The notes: generated by a model from the sequence alone, not told the origin. Positions 16,492 through 23,864 are shown, counted from the first letter of the stretch. The stretch is DNA of 41,292 bases from an uncultured Flavobacteriales bacterium (GCA_902478645.1 CABSLV010000020.1:1-41292), one strand, 5' to 3'. A program made the numbers and translations.

Positions 16492-16623
16492 TTCCTCGGT
16501 GATCAAACTCACGGACAAGGGCCGGGTAACGATCCTGCGCAAATAAAACCTTGCCGGGATGCCTGCTGCGCCTCCTGCCACGACAAGAACGTTCGACGCC
16601 CTATCCCGGGGCGTTTTTTGTGA
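16492..16623 (+). repeat. Sua5 3'-end tandem repeat, unit 3
   Basis: Third copy, 156 bases after unit 2. It would encode SSVIKLTDKGRVTILRK and a stop. The hairpin arm has lost one C (GACGCC-CTATCCC-GGGGCG) but keeps the T6 run (16613-16619). Similarity fades after about 16623. Confidence 0.88.
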
Positions 16624-16660
16624 GAAGAGGCGAAAGGGCTTGCGCGGGAAGAGAAAAAAC

Positions 16661-16674
16661 ATGATCTTTGTCAT
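16661..16674 (+). promoter_or_regulatory. Putative Crp/Fnr-type operator overlapping a -7-like box
   Basis: ATGA-TCTTTG-TCAT is a perfect 4-base inverted repeat with a 6-base spacer, the geometry of Crp/Fnr sites (TGA-N6-TCA). It also overlaps GATCTTTG, a near match to the TAnnTTTG -7 box. It lies 20 bases before the FNR-like gene, which suggests autoregulation. The site is short and chance occurrence is possible. Confidence 0.5.
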
Positions 16675-16694
16675 AGAAACAATCCCCTCAAGCC

Positions 16695-17417
16695 ATGCCT
16701 CAAAGCGATCTTCCTCCCTTGGAATGCATCGGCCAGTGTGCCGAATGCGGATTTCCGGATACTACGGTGCTGAAGCACCTGACGGCATCCGAACGCCAAC
16801 TGCTGGAAAAATGCGCCAGCGGGCAGCACTTCATGCGCAAGGCGGTCATCTTTGCCCAAGGGGATATTCTGCAGAACGTGTACCTGATCCGCCGGGGGAC
16901 GATCAAGGTGTCCATTCCGGGGCGGGCGGGCAAGGAACACATCGTGCGGCTCTCGGGGGCGAGGGACTTGATCGGCTACCAGTCGGTGCTCACCGAGAAC
17001 ATCAGCCCGACCACGGCAACGGCCATGACGCCGACCGAGGTGTGCGTGATCCCCAAGAGTTGTTTTTTCTCCCTGCTGCGCTCCAACAACACCCTGGCGC
17101 GGCGCATCCTCTCGATGCTCGCCCGCGAGATCGAAAACGCCCAGTACCGGATGTATTCCCTCTCGTACAAGTCCGTCCGGGCGCGGATTGCCGAAAGCCT
17201 GCTGGCAATGACCCGGTACTACGGCTACCAGGCCGACGGGCACACCATCGCGGGGCCAATCTACCGCAAAGATCTGGCGGAGTTGGCGGGGGTTACGATC
17301 GAAAGCACGATCCGCTGCCTGAGCGACTTCCGCAAGAGCGGATTGGTGGCCCTTGCGGACAAACACGTGATCCTGCCCGAAGAGAAACTCCTGGCGGCGG
17401 TGGCTCAAAACGAATAA
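16695..17417 (+). CDS. Crp/Fnr family transcriptional regulator with N-terminal cysteine cluster
   Basis: 240-residue regulator. A cNMP-binding-like beta-roll spans about 35-145 (IFAQGDILQNVYLIRRGTIK). A long dimer helix is followed by a winged helix with RKDLAELAGVTIESTIRCLS near 200-219. The N-terminus has CIGQCAECGF, with Cys11, Cys15 and Cys18, similar in spacing to the cysteines that hold the oxygen-sensing [4Fe-4S] cluster of FNR; further cysteines (CASGQ, EVCVIPKSCFF) could supply the fourth ligand. It may therefore sense oxygen or redox state, but this is inference. A palindrome resembling its own binding site lies just upstream. menE follows after 28 bases. Confidence 0.9.
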   Translation: MPQSDLPPLECIGQCAECGFPDTTVLKHLTASERQLLEKCASGQHFMRKAVIFAQGDILQNVYLIRRGTIKVSIPGRAGKEHIVRLSGARDLIGYQSVLTENISPTTATAMTPTEVCVIPKSCFFSLLRSNNTLARRILSMLAREIENAQYRMYSLSYKSVRARIAESLLAMTRYYGYQADGHTIAGPIYRKDLAELAGVTIESTIRCLSDFRKSGLVALADKHVILPEEKLLAAVAQNE

Positions 17418-17445
17418 GCGATCACTTTTTTCATTCCCGTTCAAG

Positions 17446-18540
17446 ATGCCCGACATGAAAATCCATCCCCGTTTCCGTCTCAACGGCCTTCGTCCGGGGG
17501 ACGATCCGGCGGTATTCTGCCAAGAGTTGGAGAAAACCCTCCCCGGTGGGGAGGCTTCGGCGGCCTACGCGAGGGAGGCGACCGACTTCCTGTACCGGTG
17601 CCTCGACACCGGGCGGACGATCCGCTGCCATACTTCGGGTTCGACGGGGGTACCCAAGACGATGGAGATCGAAAAAAGCCGCATGGTGGCCAGCGCACGG
17701 ATGACATGCCGGCGCTTCGGCTTGGAGGAGGATACGCGCGCGCTGCTGTGCTTGCCCATTGCTTATATCGCCGGGCGGATGATGCTGGTACGGGCTTTGA
17801 CCGCGGGGTGGGATTTGCGGGCGGTGGTGCCGTCTTCCCGGCCTTTGGAGCAGGTGGAGGGGCGATTCGATTTTGCGGCGCTGGTGCCCTTGCAACTCTA
17901 TGAGAGTGTGGAGGCGCTGTCCCGCATCCGGAAGGTGCTGGTGGGGGGCGGCGCGGTGTCGGAGGCTTTTCTGGGCCGGTTGGCCGAATGCCGCCTGCCC
18001 GAGACGGCGATCTACCAGTCCTATGCGATGACCGAGACGGTAACCCATGTGGCGGTGCGGGAACTGTACCCTTCGGGAGAGAAGGCTTACACGGCACTCG
18101 ATGGGGTGTGCTTTTCCCTTTCGGGGGAAGGCTGCCTGGTGATCGATGCGCCGGCGGTGGCGGGGGAACGGGTGATGACCCGCGACCGGGCGGTGCTGCT
18201 CGACCAGCGGCATTTCCTGTGGCGGGGACGGGCCGATACGGTGATCAATTCCGGGGGGATCAAGATTTTTCCCGAGGATACCGAAGAGGTCCTGGCCGGG
18301 ATGCTTCCGGCGGGGAGATTCCTCGTGGGCGGGGTGCCCGACGAGAGGTTGGGCGAGCGGCAGGTGCTCTTTGTCGAGGGGTGCGCAGCGGATTTTCCCG
18401 ATCTGGAGGTGCGGATGCGCGAGGCGTTCGATCCTTATCATCGGCCGCGTCAGGTGGTATTCGTGCCGCTTTTCCCCCGGACCTCTACGGGAAAGGTCGA
18501 TCGAATGCGGCTGCTGCGCGAGGCGGCGGCGGGCAATTAG
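17446..18540 (+). CDS. menE: AMP-dependent ligase, probable o-succinylbenzoate-CoA ligase
   Basis: 364-residue adenylate-forming enzyme, shorter than most acyl-CoA ligases, as is usual for Bacteroidota MenE. MenE activates o-succinylbenzoate with CoA in menaquinone synthesis. The ATP loop is HTSGSTGVPK (62-71). YQSYAMTETVTHVA is the A5 motif, and the C-terminal part has RGRADTVINSGGIKIFPEDTE and the catalytic lysine in RTSTGKVDRM. No other men gene is in the window, so the call relies on length and motif pattern; another acyl-CoA ligase role is possible. ATG at 17446 or 17455 could start it. The stop codon directly abuts a 32-bp hairpin. Confidence 0.8.
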   Translation: MPDMKIHPRFRLNGLRPGDDPAVFCQELEKTLPGGEASAAYAREATDFLYRCLDTGRTIRCHTSGSTGVPKTMEIEKSRMVASARMTCRRFGLEEDTRALLCLPIAYIAGRMMLVRALTAGWDLRAVVPSSRPLEQVEGRFDFAALVPLQLYESVEALSRIRKVLVGGGAVSEAFLGRLAECRLPETAIYQSYAMTETVTHVAVRELYPSGEKAYTALDGVCFSLSGEGCLVIDAPAVAGERVMTRDRAVLLDQRHFLWRGRADTVINSGGIKIFPEDTEEVLAGMLPAGRFLVGGVPDERLGERQVLFVEGCAADFPDLEVRMREAFDPYHRPRQVVFVPLFPRTSTGKVDRMRLLREAAAGN

Positions 18541-18608
18541 CCTTGTCGGGTAAGCGAACGGAGGGCGGAGCCTAATGGCTCCGCCCTCCGTTCGCTTACC
18601 CGACAAGG
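18541..18608. terminator. 32-bp perfect hairpin between convergent menE and esterase
   Basis: Arms 18541-18572 and 18577-18608 are perfect reverse complements around a TAAT loop. It starts at the first base after the menE stop and ends 12 bases before the esterase stop on the other strand, so it can serve both genes. There is no T run of normal length. Its outer arm contains GGGTAAGCGAACGG, similar in style to the hairpins at 10844 and 40400. Confidence 0.7.
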
Positions 18609-18620
18609 GAAAGAGGTATT

Positions 18621-19940
18621 TTATTCTTCTTCAACTTCGGCGATGCCGAACTTTTCCTTCAGCCAGTCGATCCCGGCGCGCACTTGCCAGGGATAGGTCC
18701 AGTGCCCGGAGTCGAGCGCCAAACGGAGCTCTTTCGGTGCATCGATCACGTTGTAGGCCGAGAAGGTCGAGGTGGGGCAGCACGTCAGGTCGTTGAATCC
18801 CCAGGTGTAGAATCCGGGGATGCGGACGAACCGGGCGAAATTGACCGTATCGAAGTATTTCGAAGTGTTGATCTTTTCCTGGATCGCCGTTTCGCTCGGG
18901 TTGATGAACAGGTGCGGCCAACCGCCGGCGCGGCCGTTGTAATACCCCGTTACGTCGCAGAAAGCGGGGAACTGGCACACCATGTACTTCACCCGGGAAT
19001 CCAGCGCGGCGGTAACGATGGACAGCATCCCCCCCTGGCTGCCGCCATAAACGGCAATGCGGTTTTCGTCCACGCTGTCGAGCGAGCACAGGTAGTCGAG
19101 CGCCCGCAGGCAGCCCATGTACACCCGTTTGTAGTAGAACGTATTGCGGCTTTCGAGCCCCATGGCGGCATAACCGGCCAGCGACCCGCTCTGAAGAGCC
19201 GAGTAGATCTCCCGATCCTGATCCACCGGGATGCCGTGGATGCCGATCTCCAGCACGACCATTCCCTCGGCGGCCAGGCTGTTCGGCCCCGAGAAGGCAC
19301 GTACGGCGGCTCCCGGCAGACGCAACACGCCCGGGAACGGCCCTTCGCCCTTCGGTACGGTGAGCACGCCATACACGTAATTGCCCTTGCGGTAGCTCTG
19401 GATGCGCACGTAGTACACGTCGGCCCAATCGGTGCTCTGGTTATCGTCGCGGCGTATCTTTACCTCCATCGGCACTTTGGCGGCCTGGGCTTTGGCGTCC
19501 TCCCAAAATTCGGTGAAATCGTCCGGAAGGGTCGTGGTGGGAAGGATCTTTTCGGGCTCGAAACCGATGGTGGTGTATCCCGAGTAGGTGGTTCCTTCGT
19601 ACTGGGTCGAAACGCGGACGGTGATAAATCCGGGGGCCTTCGCTCCGGGGACTTTGATCTTGGCCTGACCGTTGCGGTCGGTGGTTACCTGGCCTTTGAA
19701 TACGGGGGCGAGTTTTTCGGGACCGTACTGGTAGTCGATCACCACACCGGGCAACATTTCATTGTCCTTGAGGGCATAGAGGGTAAACTGCGCCTGCTCG
19801 CCCACCCGATATACCCAATCGGCGTGATCCGGCGAGGCGGTGACCGTTACATACTGCTTGGCGGGCTGGGCGAAGGAGGTCAGCAGGCTTCCCACCCACA
19901 GCAAAGCGAAAAGAAACCATCGTTCGATTTTCATGTTCAT
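18621..19940 (-). CDS. Secreted alpha/beta-hydrolase, acetyl-xylan-esterase-like (AXE1/CE7 type)
   Basis: About 439-residue exported hydrolase. A signal peptide (about 1-24, ending in LLTSFAQ) is followed by a beta-sandwich-like domain (about 28-130). The alpha/beta-hydrolase has GGSQGG with nucleophile Ser301, GFNDLTCCPTS with acid Asp384, and SGHW with His413. The phrase TLPDDFTEFWEDAKAQ and the order of motifs match acetyl xylan esterase/cephalosporin deacetylase relatives, which remove acetyl groups from oligosaccharides. The substrate is unknown. The start was taken as ATG 19940; a TTG precedes it and another ATG is at 19934. It stands alone on the minus strand, convergent with menE. Confidence 0.88.
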   Translation of the reverse strand: MNMKIERWFLFALLWVGSLLTSFAQPAKQYVTVTASPDHADWVYRVGEQAQFTLYALKDNEMLPGVVIDYQYGPEKLAPVFKGQVTTDRNGQAKIKVPGAKAPGFITVRVSTQYEGTTYSGYTTIGFEPEKILPTTTLPDDFTEFWEDAKAQAAKVPMEVKIRRDDNQSTDWADVYYVRIQSYRKGNYVYGVLTVPKGEGPFPGVLRLPGAAVRAFSGPNSLAAEGMVVLEIGIHGIPVDQDREIYSALQSGSLAGYAAMGLESRNTFYYKRVYMGCLRALDYLCSLDSVDENRIAVYGGSQGGMLSIVTAALDSRVKYMVCQFPAFCDVTGYYNGRAGGWPHLFINPSETAIQEKINTSKYFDTVNFARFVRIPGFYTWGFNDLTCCPTSTFSAYNVIDAPKELRLALDSGHWTYPWQVRAGIDWLKEKFGIAEVEEE

Positions 19941-20080
19941 CAAGTTTTTTAGTTGTCGTTTTTTCGTCGTTTTCGGTTTTTCGACGGGACGGGAAACGGG
20001 CTCCCCTCCCCTGCTCTTCCCGGCTCTTTTCGGGCGGTTTTCCCCTTTTGCGCAAAAAAAAAGTTAAACGGGAAGGAAAA

Positions 20081-20116
20081 AATAAAAGCGTGCGGGGCGG
20101 TTTCCGCCCCGCACGC
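20081..20116 (-). terminator. Terminator after the cytoplasmic cyclophilin-FKBP gene
   Basis: 13-bp stem GCGTGCGGGGCGG (20088-20100) with 20104-20116 around a TTT loop. It is followed on the minus strand by TTTTATTTTTT. It lies ten bases past the stop of the gene at 20126-21073. Confidence 0.85.
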
Positions 20117-20125
20117 ACTCGTGGA

Positions 20126-21073
20126 TTATTTCACATCGAGGACTTCGATCTCGAATTTCAGGATGGCGTTCGGCGGGATCACGCCGCCTGCTCCGGCACT
20201 GCCGTAAGCCAAGTGGGGAGGCAGCACGATGGTGGCCTTTTCTCCCTTGGACATGAGCTGGAGTGCTTCGTCCCAGCCGGCAATGACACGACCGGCTCCT
20301 ACCGGAAGGTCGAAGGGCTGGCCGCGACGCACGGACGAGTCGAACACCCGCCCATCGGGGAACATCCCGGTGTAGTGTACCGTGGCGATCTGCCCGGCCT
20401 TGATCGTTTCGCCGCTGCCGGGACGATCGACCCGGATGCGTAAACCGCTGGGCGTTTTCTCAAAGCCTTCAGCCAGTTTGTCCAGTTGGGCGTCCATCTT
20501 TTTCATCAGTTCCCGGGCGCGTTCGCGGGCCAGCTCCTCGGCGCGGGCAAAAACAGCCGGGGCGTCGAAACGGTGCGCTTTGTCTCCTTCGCGCAGGATC
20601 TCCACCCGTTCCATCTTATCGCCCTGGGCGATGGCATCCACCACTTCCTGTCCGCGAACAACCCGGCCGAATACCGTGTGATGATCGTCCAGCCAGGGGG
20701 TGGCTACGTGGGTGATGAAGAACTGCGATCCGTTGGTGCCGGGACCGGCATTGGCCATCGAGAGCACTCCGGGACCGTCATGGCGCAGACTGTCGTCGAA
20801 TTCGTCGGCAAAGCGGTAACCGGGGCCTCCGGCTCCCGTGCCGGTGGGGTCGCCACCCTGGATCATGAAGTCGCTGATGACCCGGTGAAAGGTCAGACCG
20901 TCGTAATACGGTTCACCGGCTTTCTTGTGCGTATTGGGGATCGTGCCTTCGGCCAGACCGATGAAGTTGGCCACCGTTACCGGGGTTTTCTCGTACTCCA
21001 GACGGAGGAGTATCTCTCCTTTGGTGGTAGTCAGGCGGGCGTAGATCCCTTCGGGTAGTTTTTCTTGTGCCAT
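20126..21073 (-). CDS. Cyclophilin-FKBP fusion peptidyl-prolyl isomerase, cytoplasmic
   Basis: 315-residue protein joining two unrelated prolyl isomerase folds. An N-terminal cyclophilin domain (about 10-160) has FHRVISDFMIQGGDPTGTG, SMANAGPGTNGSQFFITH and TVFGRVVRG. A charged helical linker (about 165-205, EELARERARELMKKMDAQ) leads to a C-terminal FKBP domain (about 210-315) with VHYTGMFPDGRVFDSS, GRVIAGWDEALQLM and IVLPPHLAYGS. Both active sites look complete, including the FKBP tryptophan in AGWDEA. There is no signal peptide. It is the second gene of a pair; the upstream paralogue ends 22 bases before this start and carries a lipoprotein signal. Confidence 0.93.
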   Translation of the reverse strand: MAQEKLPEGIYARLTTTKGEILLRLEYEKTPVTVANFIGLAEGTIPNTHKKAGEPYYDGLTFHRVISDFMIQGGDPTGTGAGGPGYRFADEFDDSLRHDGPGVLSMANAGPGTNGSQFFITHVATPWLDDHHTVFGRVVRGQEVVDAIAQGDKMERVEILREGDKAHRFDAPAVFARAEELARERARELMKKMDAQLDKLAEGFEKTPSGLRIRVDRPGSGETIKAGQIATVHYTGMFPDGRVFDSSVRRGQPFDLPVGAGRVIAGWDEALQLMSKGEKATIVLPPHLAYGSAGAGGVIPPNAILKFEIEVLDVK

Positions 21074-21094
21074 CGTTGAACGAGGTATCTTTGG

Positions 21095-22108
21095 TTATTT
21101 TTCAGGTTCGAGGACGTGGAGTTCGAAGACGAGGTTGGTATTGGGTTTGATCCGTCCCATGTCGCGGTCGCCATAGGCCAGTTCGGAAGGGATCCATACC
21201 ACGGCCTTGCTGCCGGCAGGCAGGAGCGAAACGGCTTCGTCCATGCCTTTGATCACCCGACCCGAGCCGACGACAAACTGCAGGGGTTCGCCCTGGAAGC
21301 TGGAAGAGTCGAACATGGTGCCGTCCTCGAACTTGCCGATGTAGTCCACCCGGGCGGTCTGGCCTTTCCGATAGGGACGTCCCTGGCCTTTTTCGACCGT
21401 AACGATCTTCAGCCCGCTCTTGGTTACCTGGGCATCCTTGAAAAAGGCGTCGAGGGCTTCCTGCACACGCGCCTGGTAAGCGGCCTGCACCTTGGGAAGG
21501 TTTTCCTCGAAGGCTTTATAAGCGTCCCACTGCTGGGCTTCGGCACCCTTGCGGATGATCTCCACCCGTTTGATGCGATCGCCCTGGCGGATGGCTTCTA
21601 CCCGCTCCATGTCTTCCTCAGGGCGTACCATGCGGCCGAACACGGTGAAGCGGCCTCCGTCCAGATGGGGCGTTTCACCCATCGTGATGTAGAACTGCGA
21701 GCCGTTGGTGGTGGGGTTGGCATTGGCCATGGCGATGACACCGGGAGCGTGTTTGATGGTATCGACCGGTTCTACCGGGAAGAAATAACCGGGATCACCG
21801 GCTCCGGTACCGGTGGGGTCGCCGCTCTGGATGACAAAGCCGGGCTCCACTCGGTGGAAGGTGAGCGAATCGTAAAAGCGTTTGCCTTTGTAGGCGGGAT
21901 TGATCTCGCCCTGCATGGTGCCTTCGGCCAGTGCGACGAAATTGCCGGTGGTCATCGGGACTTCCTTGTAGTAAAGGCGCACGAGGATTTCCTTGCCTTT
22001 TTCGGGTTGGATGGAGGCGTAGATGCCGTCCGGGAGGTCTTTGTAGCGGTCGCACGAGATGAGCATCAGGGCGAGGGCGGAAAAAGCGAAAATCTTTTTC
22101 AGGTTCAT
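21095..22108 (-). CDS. Cyclophilin-FKBP fusion peptidyl-prolyl isomerase, lipoprotein
   Basis: 337-residue paralogue of the following gene with an added lipoprotein signal peptide (lipobox LISC, Cys19). It should act in the periplasm, attached to a membrane. The cyclophilin domain (about 25-185) has FHRVEPGFVIQSGDPTGTG and MANANPTTNGSQFYIT. The FKBP domain (about 235-337) has VDYIGKFEDGTMFDSSSF, GRVIKGMDEAVSLL and VWIPSELAYGD. The FKBP tryptophan is replaced by Met in KGMDEA, and the cyclophilin tryptophan position reads PHLDG. Drug binding or substrate choice may therefore differ. The start at 22108 was chosen for the signal peptide; the frame is open upstream to 22546. Confidence 0.93.
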   Translation of the reverse strand: MNLKKIFAFSALALMLISCDRYKDLPDGIYASIQPEKGKEILVRLYYKEVPMTTGNFVALAEGTMQGEINPAYKGKRFYDSLTFHRVEPGFVIQSGDPTGTGAGDPGYFFPVEPVDTIKHAPGVIAMANANPTTNGSQFYITMGETPHLDGGRFTVFGRMVRPEEDMERVEAIRQGDRIKRVEIIRKGAEAQQWDAYKAFEENLPKVQAAYQARVQEALDAFFKDAQVTKSGLKIVTVEKGQGRPYRKGQTARVDYIGKFEDGTMFDSSSFQGEPLQFVVGSGRVIKGMDEAVSLLPAGSKAVVWIPSELAYGDRDMGRIKPNTNLVFELHVLEPEK

Positions 22109-22149
22109 TTTTTCAATGCGGTTTTGATGGTTATCGAAGCGTAAAAGTA

Positions 22150-22179
22150 CAAAAATACTCGGTTTGCGCCGTACCTTTG
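22150..22179. promoter_or_regulatory. Divergent -7 boxes between the PPIase lipoprotein and LuxE-like genes
   Basis: On the plus strand TACCTTTG (22172-22179) precedes the LuxE-like ATG at 22202. On the minus strand TATTTTTG (22157-22150) precedes the PPIase ATG at 22108. Both match TAnnTTTG. They lie almost back to back in a 93-base spacer, so their regulation may interfere. Confidence 0.5.
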
Positions 22180-22201
22180 CCGGCAGAAAGAACGAAAAAA
22201 G

Positions 22202-23209
22202 ATGGATACCGAAGATTTTGTCCGCCGGGCGGTCGCCCTGACCGCAGAAGACGGCCAAGGGTGGAAACACATGGCCCTGGAAGCCTTCCGCTACCAGAGC
22301 CGGGAAAATGCGGTGTACCGCCGCTATCTCGAGGCATTGGGACGCTCGCCCGAGGAGGTAGAACGGGTGGAAGACATCCCGTTTTTGCCCATCGGGTTTT
22401 TCAAGACACACCGGGTGACGTGCGGGGACTTCGAGCCTCAGGCGGTATTCCTGTCCAGCGGTACGACCGGGATGACCCAAAGCCGGCATTACGTGCGGAG
22501 TCTGGAGAACTACCGAAGGAGCTTCACCGCTTCGTGGGAACTTCACTACGGCCCGATCCGGGGACGGGCGGTGTTGGCGCTGCTGCCTTCATACCTGGAG
22601 CGGGAGGGCTCGTCGCTCATCGAGATGGCCGAGGGCTTTATCCGGCAGAGCGGCCACGCAGAAAGCGGTTTTTACCTCTACCAGCACCGGGAGTTGTACG
22701 ACAAACTCAACCGGTTGGTCGACCGGGGCGAGCGTTTCCTGCTGCTCGGGGTGTCGTTTGCCCTGCTGGATTTCGTGGAAAAATACCGCCTGCAACTGCC
22801 CGAGGAGGCCATCGTGATGGAAACCGGCGGGATGAAAGGACGCCGGGAGGAGATGACGCGGGAACAACTCCATGCGATCCTGCGGGAGGGATTCGGCGTG
22901 GAGCACATTCACTCCGAATACGGGATGACCGAACTCCTGTCCCAGGCCTACTCCCGGGGCGAGGGGATGTACACGACCCCACCCTGGATGCGCGTGATGC
23001 TGCGCGATGCGACCGATCCGTTATCCCTCCTGCCGGAGGGCTGTCAGGCCCGGGGAGGAATCAACATTGTGGATCTGGCCAACATCGATTCGTGCTGTTT
23101 CATCGCTACCGAAGACTTGGGGGCGATCCATCCCGACGGGCGATTCGAGGTATTGGGTCGCTTGAACGGCGCCGAGGTGAGAGGGTGCAATCTACTGGTG
23201 GCCAAATAA
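22202..23209 (+). CDS. LuxE/PaaK-like acyl-protein synthetase (adenylate-forming)
   Basis: 335-residue protein of the LuxE group within the adenylate-forming superfamily. LuxE activates a fatty acid as acyl-AMP in luminous bacteria. Visible motifs are VFLSSGTTGMTQSRHY (about 82-97, the nucleotide loop), VMETGGMKGRREEMTREQL, and VEHIHSEYGMTELLSQAY (the A5-like motif). The C-terminus has FIATEDLGAIHPDGRFEVLGR. No luciferase or fatty-acid reductase genes are here, so luminescence is not implied. In Bacteroidota such proteins occur alone or near surface-polymer genes; the substrate is unknown. It is transcribed away from the PPIase lipoprotein gene, and a -7 box lies 22 bases upstream of the ATG. 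Confidence 0.85.
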   Translation: MDTEDFVRRAVALTAEDGQGWKHMALEAFRYQSRENAVYRRYLEALGRSPEEVERVEDIPFLPIGFFKTHRVTCGDFEPQAVFLSSGTTGMTQSRHYVRSLENYRRSFTASWELHYGPIRGRAVLALLPSYLEREGSSLIEMAEGFIRQSGHAESGFYLYQHRELYDKLNRLVDRGERFLLLGVSFALLDFVEKYRLQLPEEAIVMETGGMKGRREEMTREQLHAILREGFGVEHIHSEYGMTELLSQAYSRGEGMYTTPPWMRVMLRDATDPLSLLPEGCQARGGINIVDLANIDSCCFIATEDLGAIHPDGRFEVLGRLNGAEVRGCNLLVAK

Positions 23210-23331
23210 ATCCCGTTTCCATATTCAAGCGGGCGAGCAAGCGAAATCTTACGAGATTTCCTCCACAAAAGTTCGTCCGCCTTTTCGGGAGCTTTTTGTT
23301 TACGAAATCATTCACCAAAACCCAACGTACT

Positions 23332-23733
23332 ATGAAACAGTTTTTGCACAATCGTCTGATAAAAGCGATGGGGCTGATGGCGCTCTGCATCGCTTTCTGC
23401 TCGTTCACCACCACTTCGGCAGGTGAAGCCGACGAGATATACTTCGAAGTGGGCTGGAGCGATGATATGCTCGATACCAACATTCCCATCACGTGGAGTT
23501 ACCCGATCGAGGATTATTTTTGCAGCGCCACATGGCTATCGCTGGATCGCTCGGGCGACAGCGGCACGCTGCGATTCCGCCTCGAACTCAATACGTCCTC
23601 GACGATGGCTCGTTCGGCCAATGTTACCGTTACCGTGTACAACAACTTTACCGAAGACGGAACCGCAACCCCTGCCGTTCACAAACACACTTACCATCTG
23701 GTCATCACCCAAGACAAGTGCCCCGGTGCCTGA
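23332..23733 (+). CDS. Small secreted protein with a BACON-like domain
   Basis: 133 residues with a signal peptide (about 1-30, hydrophobic core MGLMALCIAFCSFTTTSA). The mature part has CSATWLSLDRSGDSGTLRFR, then a run of alternating strands ending HLVITQDKC. The pattern W-L-S-x-x-x-SGDSGT followed by ANVTVTV and VTQ resembles BACON-type Ig-fold domains of Bacteroidota, but similarity is judged by eye only. It could be an adhesion or carbohydrate-binding module on its own, or the remains of a larger protein. Two cysteines (in FCSA and DKCPG) could form a disulfide. It follows the LuxE-like gene after 122 bases and is convergent with proS. Confidence 0.65.
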   Translation: MKQFLHNRLIKAMGLMALCIAFCSFTTTSAGEADEIYFEVGWSDDMLDTNIPITWSYPIEDYFCSATWLSLDRSGDSGTLRFRLELNTSSTMARSANVTVTVYNNFTEDGTATPAVHKHTYHLVITQDKCPGA

Positions 23734-23827
23734 TCTTTGGCAGAAGCCGTGAGGCTCGGGGAAGCGGACTGAGCGATGCGGACGAGAGCAGTTCCTCTCC
23801 CCGGATTCTCCTGATATCGGAAAACAA

Positions 23828-23864
23828 AAAAATCCCCGTCTCATGCTTGGAAACGGGGATTTTT
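23828..23864. terminator. Bidirectional terminator between the BACON-like gene and proS
   Basis: AAAAATCCCCGT (23828-23839) pairs with ACGGGGATTTTT (23853-23864). A and T runs at both ends allow it to work on either strand. It sits between convergent genes. Confidence 0.85.

Larger units (their letters stand above)
16236..16694. other. 459-base non-coding stretch after sua5
   Basis: Nearly all of it is made of tandem units 1-3 of the sua5 3' end, with three successive terminator hairpins. The last 70 bases hold the leader of the FNR-like gene with the ATGA-N6-TCAT palindrome. The open frame of about 127 codons across the repeats is repeat-encoded and not considered a gene. Confidence 0.7.

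Noticed and set aside
16240..16623. A 127-codon frame with internal repeats in the sua5 tandem array
   Set aside because: Its repeats come from the 155-bp DNA units and not from a protein pattern. It crosses three terminators and has no family signal.
16181..16623. The tandem array as a CRISPR or integron attC array
   Set aside because: The units are 155-156 bp with no short repeat plus unique spacer pattern, no cas or integron integrase gene nearby, and they contain gene-end codons and terminators.
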